Both the position numbers and the translations under genes were made by a program. A model generated the notes under the pieces. The model was not told the DNA's origin. It saw only the letters and a list, made by a program, of their open reading frames with translations, and searched no databases. This document shows, in pieces, positions 31,405-40,949 of a DNA stretch of 64,000 bases. Origin of the DNA: Natrinema pellirubrum DSM 15624. Its GTDB lineage: Archaea; Halobacteriota; Halobacteria; Halobacteriales; Natrialbaceae. The stretch is taken from positions 1,054,001 to 1,118,000 of the forward strand of contig NC_019962.1 of the NCBI RefSeq assembly GCF_000230735.2, in the 5' to 3' direction. Position 1 is the stretch's first letter. Each line of letters opens with the position of its first letter.

Positions 31405-33195
31405 TCAGATCGCCTTCAGCGTCTCGTCGTCGGGTTCGTAACACTGTCCGCCCATCAGCGCGTCCTGAATGGCCTCCTCGACGTCCTCGGGGGCGGCTCC
31501 GGTGTCGTCGGCGACTGCCTCGACCAGTTCCGTCCGGTCGGCCCCGTCGCCGTCGTCGAGTTCCTCCATCGTCTCCACGACGTAGTCCTCGAGGTCGACG
31601 TCGTCGGCCGGTTCGGCGTCGCTCTCGGTGTCGTCCGTTTCGGCTGCCGCCTCGTCGGTCGACTCGTCTGCCGTCACCGCCGCCTCCGGCTCGGCGTCGG
31701 TCTCCGACGCGTCGCTCGCGTCGTCGGCCTCGAGACCGGATTCGGGCGGTGCGCCGAGTCCGTCGTCGGCGTCGGAGTCGCCCGCTTCGGCGGTCGCGGA
31801 CTCCGCGTCGGCGTCGTCGGGTTCCGGCGCGTCCGCGGGGTCGTCGGTCGGTTCGTCCGGCTCGGGAACATCGATCTCCGCCTCGCCGGGCTCCTCGACC
31901 TGGCTGCCGGTCGTAAACTCCGCGCCGAACTCCTCCTCGAGCTGTTCGCGCTCCTCGTCGTCCATCTCGTACATCCCGCCGTCGTCCATCTCGCCGGCGT
32001 CGAAGTCGCCGAGGTCGTCCCCGTCGTCGGCCGACGCTCCGTCGGTAGTGGCGGGAGTCGTCTCGGCTTCCGATTCGCGGTCGGTTGCGTCGTCCCCTGC
32101 CTCGAGCGAGTTGGTATCGGACTCGGCGTCGCCGACTGCCTCCGCATCCGTCTCAGCCTCTGCAGGCTCGTCGTCCGCCGAGACGGCCACCCCTTCGGCG
32201 GCCGAGTCGGCGTCCGCCGCCGGGTCAGGATCGGCCGTCGTCTCGTCGGGTTCGGGGTCGATCGCGGCGGCCGCGGTTCCGGGCTCGGTTTCGGTCGCCG
32301 TTCCCGCCGCGGAGCCCGAGTGTGCATCGTCGGGATCGGTTGCCGCCCCGCTCCCGCCGGCCGTCGCTGCCATCGGTTCCGCCGGTTCGGACTCGAGCGC
32401 GTCGGCATCGATGCCGTCGAGATCGGCCAGCGACTCGAAGGAGACGTCGTACTCGGGACTCGTGGCGTCGGGCGCGAGGTCGAGCCCGCTCACCTGATCG
32501 CGCTCGCCGGCGACGACCTCGCAGGCCTCGAGGGCGCACTCGCGAAGCGCCGCCAGATACGCCGGCGTCGTGCCGTAGTGATCCTGTGCGAGCGGGATCC
32601 CCGCTGCCAGCCCGGGTTCGACGCCGGCCTCGAGCAGTGCGTCGGTCAGGTCCTCGCCGTCCGCGTCTCGCGCCTCCGCCGCTCGACTATCCGCGGACCG
32701 TGGCTCCGCGCCGGCCGCGCCGGCGTAGGTACCGATCCGCTCGAGGGTCTGTTCGGCCGCGCTGACGACCCAGCGGTCCCGAGTGTCGGCATCGACCGTG
32801 GCGATGCTCTCGGGGCGCAGGGAGGTGTAAACCTGGTCGCCGTCCTCGGGCTGGAAGGTCCGTGCCTTGCCGGTCACCGCGACGAATTCGGGCGGCTCGA
32901 CTCCCTCGAGGAAGGCCAGTTCGTCGGGCTGGTACTGGCCGGCGTAGACGACGAACGCGCCGGTCGGGTCGACGACGCGGGCCCGAACCATCTCCTCGTT
33001 GACCGACGTGACCTCCGTGAGGGTACCGACCGCGAAGACGCGGTTGAGCCGCGCGCCGGTCGGCGAGATCACGTAGTTCGGGGCCCGCTCCTCGTCGCTC
33101 TCGGCGTAGGACAGCGAGGCGTCGTCGTACTCGGCCGCGAACAGGCGGTAGGCGATCTCCCGTCCGGGGACCTCCTCGTCGTCGTTCGCGCTCAT
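31405..33195 (-). CDS. rpap: RPA-associated protein Rpap
   Basis: A 596-residue protein of the COG3390 type. An N-terminal OB-fold (REIAYRLFAAEYDDAS, RLNRVFAVGTLTEV, RARVVDPTGAFVVYAGQY, residues about 10-145) is followed by a short helical part to about residue 245. Next comes an extraordinarily acidic low-complexity linker of about 300 residues built of D, E, A, T, S and P. The C-terminus returns to order (VDLEDYVVETMEELDDGDG, ELVEAVADDTGAAPEDVEEA). Rpap proteins partner RPA on single-stranded DNA. Its ATG overlaps the rpa stop by 4 bp. Confidence 0.9.
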   Translation of the reverse strand: MSANDDEEVPGREIAYRLFAAEYDDASLSYAESDEERAPNYVISPTGARLNRVFAVGTLTEVTSVNEEMVRARVVDPTGAFVVYAGQYQPDELAFLEGVEPPEFVAVTGKARTFQPEDGDQVYTSLRPESIATVDADTRDRWVVSAAEQTLERIGTYAGAAGAEPRSADSRAAEARDADGEDLTDALLEAGVEPGLAAGIPLAQDHYGTTPAYLAALRECALEACEVVAGERDQVSGLDLAPDATSPEYDVSFESLADLDGIDADALESEPAEPMAATAGGSGAATDPDDAHSGSAAGTATETEPGTAAAAIDPEPDETTADPDPAADADSAAEGVAVSADDEPAEAETDAEAVGDAESDTNSLEAGDDATDRESEAETTPATTDGASADDGDDLGDFDAGEMDDGGMYEMDDEEREQLEEEFGAEFTTGSQVEEPGEAEIDVPEPDEPTDDPADAPEPDDADAESATAEAGDSDADDGLGAPPESGLEADDASDASETDAEPEAAVTADESTDEAAAETDDTESDAEPADDVDLEDYVVETMEELDDGDGADRTELVEAVADDTGAAPEDVEEAIQDALMGGQCYEPDDETLKAI

Positions 33196-34466
33196 GCGTC
33201 CACCTCCTCGAGGAAGGCCGTCGCACGCGCGGCCGGATCGTCGTCGCTCTCCTCGAACGTCTCGGCGTCTAGGTTCGCGCCGTACTCGTCGACCGAGAGG
33301 TGTCCACGCACGCGGTATTCACGTCCGACGATGCGCTCGCGGATTCGGTCCGCGACGACCTCCTGGTCCATCGCCTCGCGGGCCTGTTCGAGGGCATCCT
33401 CGAGGGTGCCGCCGTAGACCCGCTCGGTGAGTTCGTCGTCGAGGACGACGGTGACGGTACCGGTCCCGTCGTCGAGGATCGCCTTGACGCGCAGGTCGTC
33501 GATCCCGTCGACGTCGCCGTGGGTCCGGCACTGCCCCTTCTGGACGACCCGATAGCATTCGGGACAGCGCTGGATGAGCCCGGAGCCGTCACGGACCGCG
33601 AGCAGGTTCCCCACGACCTCGACGTCGTAGATACCGCCGGTTCCGACGGCATCGGCGACGTCCATCGTCGAGGTATCGCTCCCGACCTCGATCCGTCGAT
33701 CGAGTGCGGTGACCGTCGAGAACTCCGAGACGTTGACTTCGGGGACGCCACGGAACTCCTGAACGTAGGCGTTCTCGATACGAACCGTCCCGCCGTCCTC
33801 GATCTCCGGCGCAGGGTCCCAGTTCGTGAACGGGAGGCGGCCGCTCTCGTCGCCGAAGACGCCGCTCAGGATATCGGTCTCGCCGTCGCGGCCGTCGATC
33901 GTCTTGCGCTCGCACTCGAGGACGTCGACCTCGATACTGACTGCGCGATCGCCGGTCCGGAGGTCGGCCAGCTGTGCCTCGCCGCCGACCTCGTAGGGGA
34001 CGTCGAGCGACTCCGAATCGACCGACAGCGACGTACTCTCGCCGAGGTTGAGTTCGGGTTCGCCGTCCCACTCGCGGACGCCGGCGTTGCCCGCGGTGAT
34101 CGTCTCGCCCGGCTCGAGGCCGAAGTCCTCCCAGGCGGTGTAGTCGATGACGCCGGACTCGTCGGCCAGTCGCCCCTCTACGATGACGTGGTCGTCACCC
34201 TGATAGCGGATCGACCGCTCGCCGGCCGTCAGCACGACGCCCGTGACGGTGACGTTGCTGTCGTCGGGCGTGATGTCGGCGATGTCCTTCGCCGACGGTG
34301 TGCCGCCACCGCCGCCGGAGTCGTCGCCGTACTTCCGTCGGAGGCTCTGTTTGGCCTCGTCGACCGGCACGCTGTACTCCACCAAGTTCTGCAGGTCGTC
34401 TTTGACCTCCTCTTTGTCAACACCGAGGTCGGAGGCGAGATCCTCGGCATGATCGTCGAGTTCCAT
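33192..34466 (-). CDS. rpa: Replication protein A (single-stranded DNA-binding, OB folds)
   Basis: A 424-residue RPA that coats single-stranded DNA in replication, repair and recombination. An N-terminal helical domain (VDKEEVKDDLQNLVEYSVPV, residues 15-45) is followed by three OB folds (about 65-165, 170-275, 280-400; for example NVTVTGVVLTAGERSIRYQG). A zinc motif CPECYRVVQKGQCRTHG lies near residue 299 inside the third fold. It is the first gene of the rpa-rpap-rpe operon. A TTTTTAAG promoter element lies about 22-29 bp before the ATG. This matches haloarchaeal Rpa1/Rpa3 rather than bacterial SSB. Confidence 0.95.
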   Translation of the reverse strand: MELDDHAEDLASDLGVDKEEVKDDLQNLVEYSVPVDEAKQSLRRKYGDDSGGGGGTPSAKDIADITPDDSNVTVTGVVLTAGERSIRYQGDDHVIVEGRLADESGVIDYTAWEDFGLEPGETITAGNAGVREWDGEPELNLGESTSLSVDSESLDVPYEVGGEAQLADLRTGDRAVSIEVDVLECERKTIDGRDGETDILSGVFGDESGRLPFTNWDPAPEIEDGGTVRIENAYVQEFRGVPEVNVSEFSTVTALDRRIEVGSDTSTMDVADAVGTGGIYDVEVVGNLLAVRDGSGLIQRCPECYRVVQKGQCRTHGDVDGIDDLRVKAILDDGTGTVTVVLDDELTERVYGGTLEDALEQAREAMDQEVVADRIRERIVGREYRVRGHLSVDEYGANLDAETFEESDDDPAARATAFLEEVDA

Positions 34467-34488
34467 CGTTTTCCTTTGGAGGTGGGGC

Positions 34489-34495
34489 TTAAAAA
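34489..34495 (-). promoter_or_regulatory. TATA box of the rpa operon
   Basis: The minus strand has TTTTTAA 23-29 bp before the rpa ATG, which predicts a leaderless transcript for rpa-rpap-rpe. Confidence 0.55.
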
Positions 34496-34686
34496 GCGTT
34501 CCCGGAGGAGGGCGGAAGTGAATCCGTCCCGGTTCCGAAACGCACGGTCAGTACGGGGCTCAGCGTCGTATCTCGGGCCGATCAACTGGCGTGCGGTGGC
34601 GCGCGCTGTCGGCCGCCGAACGCCAGTGAGGTCGGTCGACGACACTGTGCGAGGGATGAGTGAGCGACTGGAAGGAGAGAACGTTA

Positions 34687-34772
34687 CGCGGGACCAGAGG
34701 TCCCGTGAACCATGCAAACGGGTGCTACGCACCCGTGAGCAGCAATCGGCTGGGGAGGGCGTGGCTACTCCC
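34687..34772. ncRNA. Candidate structured RNA: three consecutive hairpins
   Basis: The 424-bp gap between rpa and the AbrB-PhoU gene has no convincing protein but holds three hairpins in 86 bp. They are CGGGACC/GGTCCCG (34689-34705, 3-nt loop), ACGGGTGC/GCACCCGT (34718-34736, 3-nt loop) and GGGAG/CTCCC (34753-34772). Such tight stem-loops suggest a stable RNA. The pattern resembles, from memory, the 3' regions of haloarchaeal tnpB-type elements (guide-RNA scaffolds), but no tnpB remains nearby. Strand not determined. Confidence 0.35.
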
Positions 34773-34890
34773 TGTTGCCACGATCGCAGGACACTCCCTC
34801 CCGTCTATTCACATCTACTGCTTCCTTCACTCGGTCAGCAGAATGACTATCACGGACATCGGAACGATAGCAGGCGATACGAGCGAACTA

Positions 34891-35886
34891 TCAGGGCCGG
34901 GGTGCGGCCTTCTGCAGCGCCGTCTCGGCGATGTTCCCGCCGTAGTCGGCGCTCCGCGAGAGCGAGTCGACGATCAGCCCCAGCGACTGGGCCTGTACCG
35001 GCTCGAGGTCCCGTAGCATGTCGTCGATCTGGCGGGTGTGTTCGTCGATCTCGAGGACGGCCTCGCGGGCGTCGTGACCCAATCGGTTCGCCTCCTCGGT
35101 CCCGTCGGCAAACAGCGCGTCCATCGCCTTCTCCAACACCGTCGCGGCGTCGGTTCGCAGTTCCTCGAGTGCCTCGGCGACCGGCTCGGGGATCTCACCG
35201 AGTTTGAGCGCGATGTTGCTGATCTTGGCCGCGTGGTCGGCGACGCGCTCGAGTTGCCGGGCGCTCGAGTGGAAGTCGAAGCAGTCCTCGCGGGGGACCC
35301 CGAGTTCCTCGGCGGCCCGCGGCGATCGAAGGGTGGCACGGAAGATCCGCGAGACGACCAGCCAGAGCCGATCGACGTCGTCGTCGCGCTCGATGACGTC
35401 GTGGGCGATGTCGTCGTCGTCCTCGATCAGCGCCCGCACGGCGTCCTCGAGCATCGATTGGGCGATCAGGCGCATGCGCGTGACGGCGTTGACGATCGAG
35501 AGTTCCGAGGAATCGAGCAGGTCCTGAATCACGACGCTATCGGTCGTCTCCTCTAAGACCTCGACGCCGACCAGCCCCTGCGTGGCGTCCCGGATCGCCC
35601 GTCGCTGGTCCGTCGTGATCCGGCCGGCCTCGAGCCTGATAATGTCGAAACCGCTGACGTACATCGTCATCACGGCCCGGGTCAGGCGCTCGCCCTCGAG
35701 GTTCGAAATGTCGAGGCTCCCCTCCTGTCGTTCAGTGTCGCTCTGCGGGGTCAACAAGAGCGCGTCGTCTTCGGGATAGAACTCGACGGTCGTCCCGGCG
35801 CTGACGTCGTTTTCCGTCGCCCACGTTTTGGGGAGCGAGACCGTGTACGTCGAGCCGCCGGTCACCTGGACCTTTCGCGTCTCCAT
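34891..35886 (-). CDS. AbrB-PhoU phosphate regulator
   Basis: A 331-residue fusion. An AbrB/SpoVT-like DNA-binding domain at the N-terminus (RKVQVTGGSTYTVSLPKTWA, residues 4-23, then VEFYPEDDALLLTP) is joined to tandem PhoU three-helix bundles. The PhoU part contains AVTRMRLIAQSMLEDAV, DFHSSARQLERVADHAAKIS and LIVDSLSRSADYGGNIAETA, with E/D-rich metal-binding helices. In haloarchaea this fusion is thought to control phosphate genes. It is divergent from the first pst operon, separated by 505 bp full of AT-rich motifs. A TATA-like ATAAATAT (35911-35919) lies about 25-33 bp upstream. Confidence 0.9.
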   Translation of the reverse strand: METRKVQVTGGSTYTVSLPKTWATENDVSAGTTVEFYPEDDALLLTPQSDTERQEGSLDISNLEGERLTRAVMTMYVSGFDIIRLEAGRITTDQRRAIRDATQGLVGVEVLEETTDSVVIQDLLDSSELSIVNAVTRMRLIAQSMLEDAVRALIEDDDDIAHDVIERDDDVDRLWLVVSRIFRATLRSPRAAEELGVPREDCFDFHSSARQLERVADHAAKISNIALKLGEIPEPVAEALEELRTDAATVLEKAMDALFADGTEEANRLGHDAREAVLEIDEHTRQIDDMLRDLEPVQAQSLGLIVDSLSRSADYGGNIAETALQKAAPRP

Positions 35887-36391
35887 ACGGTGGGCTTCGG
35901 CCGCTCGGGCATAAATATACGCGGATCTATAGAGCGCCGTTGGTGGCCCATAGAACGGCGATTCAGCGCCGTCTAATCCCGGGGATACGAACGACAGATG
36001 AACGCGAACGGGACCGCCCGGTAGTGAACGCGATCAGTATATAGAGACAGGTGGCAGCCTGGTCGCCGCTCCGTGAACGGCGTCCCCTCGAGCAGGTCGG
36101 TGGGATCGGTGGGGACACGAGTCGATCGCGGTGGTCCCAGGGGCCGTCACACCGACCGTCGCCCGACGAATTCCGAACTGGTATTCTCCTGGCCCATATG
36201 CCCGCAGCGACGAATTCGCGTCGATGGCTGCGATCGTTCGACGACGTGATCGACTCCGGTTCGCCGTCTCGATACCGCGCGCCGACCCTCCCGCTGCCGA
36301 CGAAATAGGACTATATAGAGATATGTGATCACTGACGCATATATATGGTTCATAGCATCCCTTTTTTATACTCCTTCGAATCACTCACGTG
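35887..36391. promoter_or_regulatory. Divergent control region for AbrB-PhoU and pst operon 1
   Basis: This 505-bp region has no convincing ORF. It contains repeated CTATA-type motifs: CTATAGAG at 35927-35934, GTATATAGAGAC at 36037-36048 and CTATATAGAGAT at 36311-36322. Further AT-rich boxes are CATATATATGG at 36339-36347 and TTTTTTATA at 36362-36370, the latter about 22-30 bp before pstS. This clustering is the usual look of a phosphate-regulated haloarchaeal promoter with alternative TATA boxes. Which copies are regulatory is inferred. Confidence 0.5.
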
Positions 36392-37366
36392 ATGGCAGAC
36401 AACCAGTTCGGACGCGACGCAGTATCGCGACGGAAGTTCATCGCCGCGACCGGCGCCGCCGGGACGGCCGTGATCGCAGGATGCAGCGATACGAGCAGCG
36501 GAAACGGCGACGACGAACTCTCGGGGGAAGTCATCGTCAAGGGGTCGAGTACCGTCTTCCCTATCTCCGACGCGATGGCCGAACGGTTCATGGAGGAGAA
36601 CCCGCAGGTCAACGTCACGACCGACTCGACCGGGAGCGGCGGCGGCTTCGAGAACCACTTCTGTCCCGGGGACGCCGACATCAACGGCGCATCGCGCCGG
36701 ATCAAACCTGAAGAGGAGGACCACTGCGCCGACAACGACGTCACGCCGATCGAGATGCACGTCGCGGGCGACGCGCTCACGGTGGCCGTCAGTCCCGACA
36801 ACGACTGGGTCGACAGCATGACCTTCGACCAACTGGCACAGATCTGGAGCGACGACAGCGTCACCACGTGGTCCGACGTCGAGTCCGACTGGCCCGACGA
36901 AGAAATCGAGCTCTACGGCCCCGACACCACCTCAGGGACCTACGACTGGTTCACCGAGAACGTCAACGGCGGTAGCCACCGAACCGAGTACGAGGGCACC
37001 GAGGACGACAACACCATCATTCAGGGTCTCGAGAACAGCCCGTACGCGATGGGATACTTCGGCTACGCCTACTACAGCGAAAACGAGGACCGCGTCAAGG
37101 CCCTCGAGATCGCGGAAAGCGAAGGCGACGACCCCGCCGCCCCAAGTCTGTCGGCGGCCAGCGAGGGCACCTATCCGCTGGCCCGACCGCTGTTCATCTA
37201 CCCCGCCGAGGGGGCGCTCGAGCGCGATCCGGTCTACGAGTTCGTGAACTTTTACCTCGAGAACTCGAGCGCCGACTGGATCGCCGACGACGTCGGCTAC
37301 GTCCCGTCGAACCAGGACATGGTCGACGAGAACATGAGCGCGCTCGAGGACGCAGCGGGCGAGTAA
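36392..37366 (+). CDS. pstS: Phosphate-binding lipoprotein PstS (operon 1)
   Basis: The periplasmic-face phosphate receptor of the Pst ABC importer (324 residues). A Tat signal RRKFIAATGAAGTAVIAGC (residues about 13-31) ends in a lipobox Cys, so it is exported folded and lipid-anchored. The phosphate-contacting segments KGSSTVFPISDAM, STGSGGGFENHFCPGDADIN (seen as STGSGGGFENHF) and PDTTSGTYDWF are the PstS family signatures. A GTG lies directly before the chosen ATG (36392), so either could initiate. It is the first gene of pst operon 1. Confidence 0.95.
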   Translation: MADNQFGRDAVSRRKFIAATGAAGTAVIAGCSDTSSGNGDDELSGEVIVKGSSTVFPISDAMAERFMEENPQVNVTTDSTGSGGGFENHFCPGDADINGASRRIKPEEEDHCADNDVTPIEMHVAGDALTVAVSPDNDWVDSMTFDQLAQIWSDDSVTTWSDVESDWPDEEIELYGPDTTSGTYDWFTENVNGGSHRTEYEGTEDDNTIIQGLENSPYAMGYFGYAYYSENEDRVKALEIAESEGDDPAAPSLSAASEGTYPLARPLFIYPAEGALERDPVYEFVNFYLENSSADWIADDVGYVPSNQDMVDENMSALEDAAGE

Positions 37367-37407
37367 CGCGAACGCCGACCGATTTTTCGGAGGTAACCGA
37401 ATAGAAA

Positions 37408-38349
37408 ATGAGTGACACATCAATGGAAGCCGATCTCACGCGATCGGCGAACGGACGAATTGCAAAGGAACGGTTGTACCACGGGTTGTTGTTCTGCTGT
37501 GCGGCACTGACGGTCTTCGTGACGCTCAGTATCGTCGCGACGCTGGCGATCGACGCCGTCGAATTCTTTAGCCGCGTCAATCCCCTGGACTTCTTCACCG
37601 GCACGGAGTGGGTCCTGCGGAGCGACAACCCGATTCTCGGTATCCTGCCGCTGGTATCCGCCACGCTCATCGTGACGATCGTCTCGGCGCTCGTCGCGAT
37701 CCCGATCGGCACGGCGGCCGCGGTCTATCTGAGCGAGTACGCGAGCGATCGGATGCGATCGGTACTGAAACCGGCTCTCGAGATCCTCGCGGGAATCCCG
37801 ACCGTCGTCTACGGCTTTTTCGCGCTGGTGTACCTGACGCCGTGGCTCCAGCGGGCGGGGCTCGACCTGAGCCTGTTTAATCTGCTTTCCGCCTCGGTCA
37901 TGGTCGGCATCATGATCATCCCGATGGTCTCCTCGATCAGCGAGGACGCGATGAGCGCGGTGCCCGATTCCCTGCGGCAGGCGGGATACGGCCTCGGTGC
38001 CACGAAGTTCGAGGTCTCGACGAAGATCGTTATCCCGGCGTCGATCTCGGGGATCTTCTCCTCGTACATCCTGGCGCTCTCGCGGGCGATCGGCGAGACG
38101 ATGATCGTCGTCGTGGCCGGCGGCAGTCAGGCCCGAATGTTCAACCCCTCCGAGCCGTTCGCGAACCTCCTCAACTCCGGACAGACGATGACCGCTGCCA
38201 TGGTGCAGGCGGTGACGACGGACCTGTCGGGCGGAACCGCCGGCTACTACTCGATGTTCGCGATCGGGCTGACGCTCTTCGCCATTACGTTCAGCATGAA
38301 CCTACTCAGCAACCGCATCGCCGCTCGATACAGGGAGGAATACCAATGA
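37408..38349 (+). CDS. pstC: Phosphate ABC permease PstC (operon 1)
   Basis: A 313-residue six-span permease. The EAA-type cytoplasmic loop that contacts PstB is visible as [17 protein letters not shown] near residue 187, and other family motifs are [31 protein letters not shown] and [17 protein letters not shown] ribosome binding site GGAGGT (37389-37394) lies about 13 bp before the ATG. It forms the membrane pore with PstA. Confidence 0.95.
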   Translation: MSDTSMEADLTRSANGRIAKERLYHGLLFCCAALTVFVTLSIVATLAIDAVEFFSRVNPLDFFTGTEWVLRSDNPILGILPLVSATLIVTIVSALVAIPIGTAAAVYLSEYASDRMRSVLKPALEILAGIPTVVYGFFALVYLTPWLQRAGLDLSLFNLLSASVMVGIMIIPMVSSISEDAMSAVPDSLRQAGYGLGATKFEVSTKIVIPASISGIFSSYILALSRAIGETMIVVVAGGSQARMFNPSEPFANLLNSGQTMTAAMVQAVTTDLSGGTAGYYSMFAIGLTLFAITFSMNLLSNRIAARYREEYQ

Positions 38350-38398
38350 ACCGAACGATTACTGCGAACGCCACGGCCACACCGGGGGTGTGTCGCTG

Positions 38399-40036
38399 AT
38401 GGCGACGACCGACGAGTCGACGGGTGCCTGGTTCGGTGCGGACGGACAGGTGAGCCAGCTCCGCGGGCTGTTGTTCAAAGCCGGCTGCCTCGGTGCGACG
38501 CTGCTCACGCTGTTCCTCGTGTTCGTCTTTCTCGTTTACGTGGCGGTCGACGCGATAGAACCGGGGACGGCCGATCCGGCCTGGTGGGCAACGGTCGTCG
38601 CGACCGTCGCGCTCCCGGCGGTCGTCCTCTCGCTCTACTACTATCGCTCCGAGCCGCGGGCGGGTGAAGTCGCGTACACGGCGCTCGGACTGCCCGTCGC
38701 CGCGGCGCTGCTCGCCGGCGGCGTCGGTATCGTCTTCAGACACATCGTCAGCCCACACGAATGGCTCGCGCTCGTGATCGCTGCGATCATCGCCTACGGT
38801 GCGCTCGAGGTCCACGGCCGAACTCGGGACGCCGGTGCACTCGAGCGGGGTGCGGTCGGCGTGGTCGTTCTCGGACTGACGATCGTCGGGGTTCCCGGAC
38901 TCGTCCCGAGCCTCCGTGCGTTGATCCTGTCGCTCCCGGTTCTCCCGATGGCACCCCTGTCGCTACTGGGAACGTTCGTGGTGCCGGTCGGGATAGCGGT
39001 CGGCTGGTACGTCCGTCGCGCCCGTGAGAGCCAGCGTGCGGGGTCGATTGCCGCCGGGGCCACGATCGCCGCGGCCGCTCTCGGCGTCGTGGCCGGGCCG
39101 CTTGCGGGTGTCTCCTGGACGACGTGGCTCATCCTGACGACGGTCGTCGGCGTTCCCGTCGGGCTATACGTCGAACGGGTTTTCAGCGGCGGCGAGGGCG
39201 TCTCCGGACTCGCGCTGCCGCTCGTCATCGCGGCCGGCGTCGTCGCCTGTGCCGTCGTCGTTGACGCGGCCGGATTCGCCGGCCCGAACGTCTGGCTCGA
39301 CTGGGAGTTCCTGACCGCCGCTCACAGTCGGACACCGCGGGAGGCCGGCATCTATCCCGCGCTCGTCGGGTCGGTGATGATGATCATCGTCGTCGCGATC
39401 GCGGCGTTCCCGGTCGGCGTCGGTGCGGCGATCTATCTCGAGGAGTACGCGCCGAGCGGCGGACTGCTCGGATCGGTCGTCGAACTCATCGAGATCAACA
39501 TCGCGAACCTCGCCGGGGTCCCGTCGGTGGTCTACGGACTGCTCGGCTTGGCGCTGTTCGTCAAGGCCGGCGCGCTGCAGCCCGGGATCGTCATCGTCGG
39601 CGGATTGACGATCGCGCTGCTGATCCTCCCGATCGTCATCGTCTCCGCACAGGAGGCGATCCGGGGGGTACCCGACTCCCAGCGACAGGCGGCCTACGGG
39701 ATGGGCGCGACGAAGTGGCAGACGGTCCGAACAGTCGTTCTGCCGCGGGCGATGCCCGGGATCCTCACGGGGACGATCCTCGCGCTTGGCCGCGCCATCG
39801 GCGAAACGGCACCGTTGTTGATGGTCGGCGTCGCGGCGGTCGTCCGGATCTCGCCGACCTCGTTCTTCGGACTGTTCAGCGCGATGCCGCGACAGCTCTA
39901 CTCGTGGGCACAGTTAGCCAAACCGGACTTCTACCACGGCGTCCTCGCGGCCGGGGTCCTCGTGTTGCTCATCGTCTTGCTGATGATGAACGGCACCGCA
40001 ATCTTGCTGCGAAACAAGTACCAGAGGCGCGATTGA
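38399..40036 (+). CDS. pstA: Phosphate ABC permease PstA with a large internal insertion
   Basis: At 545 residues it is nearly twice the usual PstA length (the operon 2 copy has 295). The first span ([18 protein letters not shown], residues about 36-53) is normal. A hydrophobic insertion with about eight or nine predicted spans then runs to residue about 297. The regular PstA body resumes at WLDWEFLT and continues with [51 protein letters not shown] (the EAA loop) and [15 protein letters not shown]. The ATG at 38399 was chosen; a GTG at 38390 is in frame. The insertion's role is unknown. Confidence 0.9.
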   Translation: MATTDESTGAWFGADGQVSQLRGLLFKAGCLGATLLTLFLVFVFLVYVAVDAIEPGTADPAWWATVVATVALPAVVLSLYYYRSEPRAGEVAYTALGLPVAAALLAGGVGIVFRHIVSPHEWLALVIAAIIAYGALEVHGRTRDAGALERGAVGVVVLGLTIVGVPGLVPSLRALILSLPVLPMAPLSLLGTFVVPVGIAVGWYVRRARESQRAGSIAAGATIAAAALGVVAGPLAGVSWTTWLILTTVVGVPVGLYVERVFSGGEGVSGLALPLVIAAGVVACAVVVDAAGFAGPNVWLDWEFLTAAHSRTPREAGIYPALVGSVMMIIVVAIAAFPVGVGAAIYLEEYAPSGGLLGSVVELIEINIANLAGVPSVVYGLLGLALFVKAGALQPGIVIVGGLTIALLILPIVIVSAQEAIRGVPDSQRQAAYGMGATKWQTVRTVVLPRAMPGILTGTILALGRAIGETAPLLMVGVAAVVRISPTSFFGLFSAMPRQLYSWAQLAKPDFYHGVLAAGVLVLLIVLLMMNGTAILLRNKYQRRD

Positions 40037-40037
40037 A

Positions 40038-40949
40038 ATGACTCGAAACGATACACGAAACGTCGACGACGGTGACGAACAGCGAACGAACAGCAGCGGA
40101 ACGGCGGTCTCCGAACCGACCGCGGGGACCGACGCGACGAGCGGATCACTACTCGATGCCTCGCTCGACGTCGAGGGTGGCTCCGTTCCCGCAGGCGCCG
40201 ACACGGTAATCGAGGCGCGGGATATCGACGTCTTCTACGACGACGCCCAGGCGCTACAGGGTGTCGACATCGAAATCCCCGAAAACGGCGTCACGGCCCT
40301 CATCGGTCCATCGGGCTGCGGGAAATCGACATTCCTGCGCACCATCAATCGAATGAACGACCTCATCGACGCCGCTCGCGTCGAGGGTGAACTCCGCTTC
40401 GAGGGGAAGAACGTTTACGACGACGACGTCGACCCCGTCGCCCTGCGCCGGAAGATCGGCATGGTCTTTCAGACGCCGAACCCCTTCCCCAAATCGATCC
40501 GGGACAACGTCGCGTTCGGACTGGACGTACAGGAGAAGGACGTCGACGTCGACGAGACGGTCCGAACCGCCCTCGAGCGGGCCGCGTTGCTCGAGGAAGT
40601 CGAGGACCAGTTGGACTCGAGTGGGCTGGACCTCTCGGGTGGGCAACAACAGCGGCTCTGTATCGCGCGGGCGATCGCGCCGGACCCGGACGTGATCCTG
40701 ATGGACGAGCCGGCCTCGGCGCTGGATCCGATCGCGACCTCGAAGATCGAGGACTTGATCGAGGACTTGGCCGAGGAGTACACGGTCGTCATCGTCACCC
40801 ACAACATGCAGCAGGCGGCCCGTATCTCCGATAAGACCGCGGTCTTCCTGACCGGTGGCGAACTCGTCGAGTTCGACGACACCGACAAGATCTTCCAGAA
40901 CCCCGAGCACGACCGTGTCGAGGACTACATCACCGGCAAGTTCGGGTGA
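40038..40949 (+). CDS. pstB: Phosphate ABC ATPase PstB (operon 1)
   Basis: A 303-residue ABC ATPase that powers phosphate uptake. After an acidic leader of about 55 residues come Walker [10 protein letters not shown] near residue 95, Q-loop [10 protein letters not shown], signature LSGGQQQRL near residue 197, Walker [14 protein letters not shown] and the switch His in VTHNMQQA. It begins 1 bp after pstA. Its 3' two thirds are almost identical in DNA to the operon 2 pstB. Confidence 0.96.
   Translation: MTRNDTRNVDDGDEQRTNSSGTAVSEPTAGTDATSGSLLDASLDVEGGSVPAGADTVIEARDIDVFYDDAQALQGVDIEIPENGVTALIGPSGCGKSTFLRTINRMNDLIDAARVEGELRFEGKNVYDDDVDPVALRRKIGMVFQTPNPFPKSIRDNVAFGLDVQEKDVDVDETVRTALERAALLEEVEDQLDSSGLDLSGGQQQRLCIARAIAPDPDVILMDEPASALDPIATSKIEDLIEDLAEEYTVVIVTHNMQQAARISDKTAVFLTGGELVEFDDTDKIFQNPEHDRVEDYITGKFG

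Noticed and set aside
31330-33417. A 695-codon plus-strand frame opposite Rpap
   Set aside because: The reading is a repetitive R/V/G-rich shadow of the acidic repeats of Rpap on the other strand, without a start context or domain.
36034-36384. Open frames in the pst control region
   Set aside because: They cross several TATA-like motifs, have atypical basic composition, and no coherent domain; treated as regulatory DNA.
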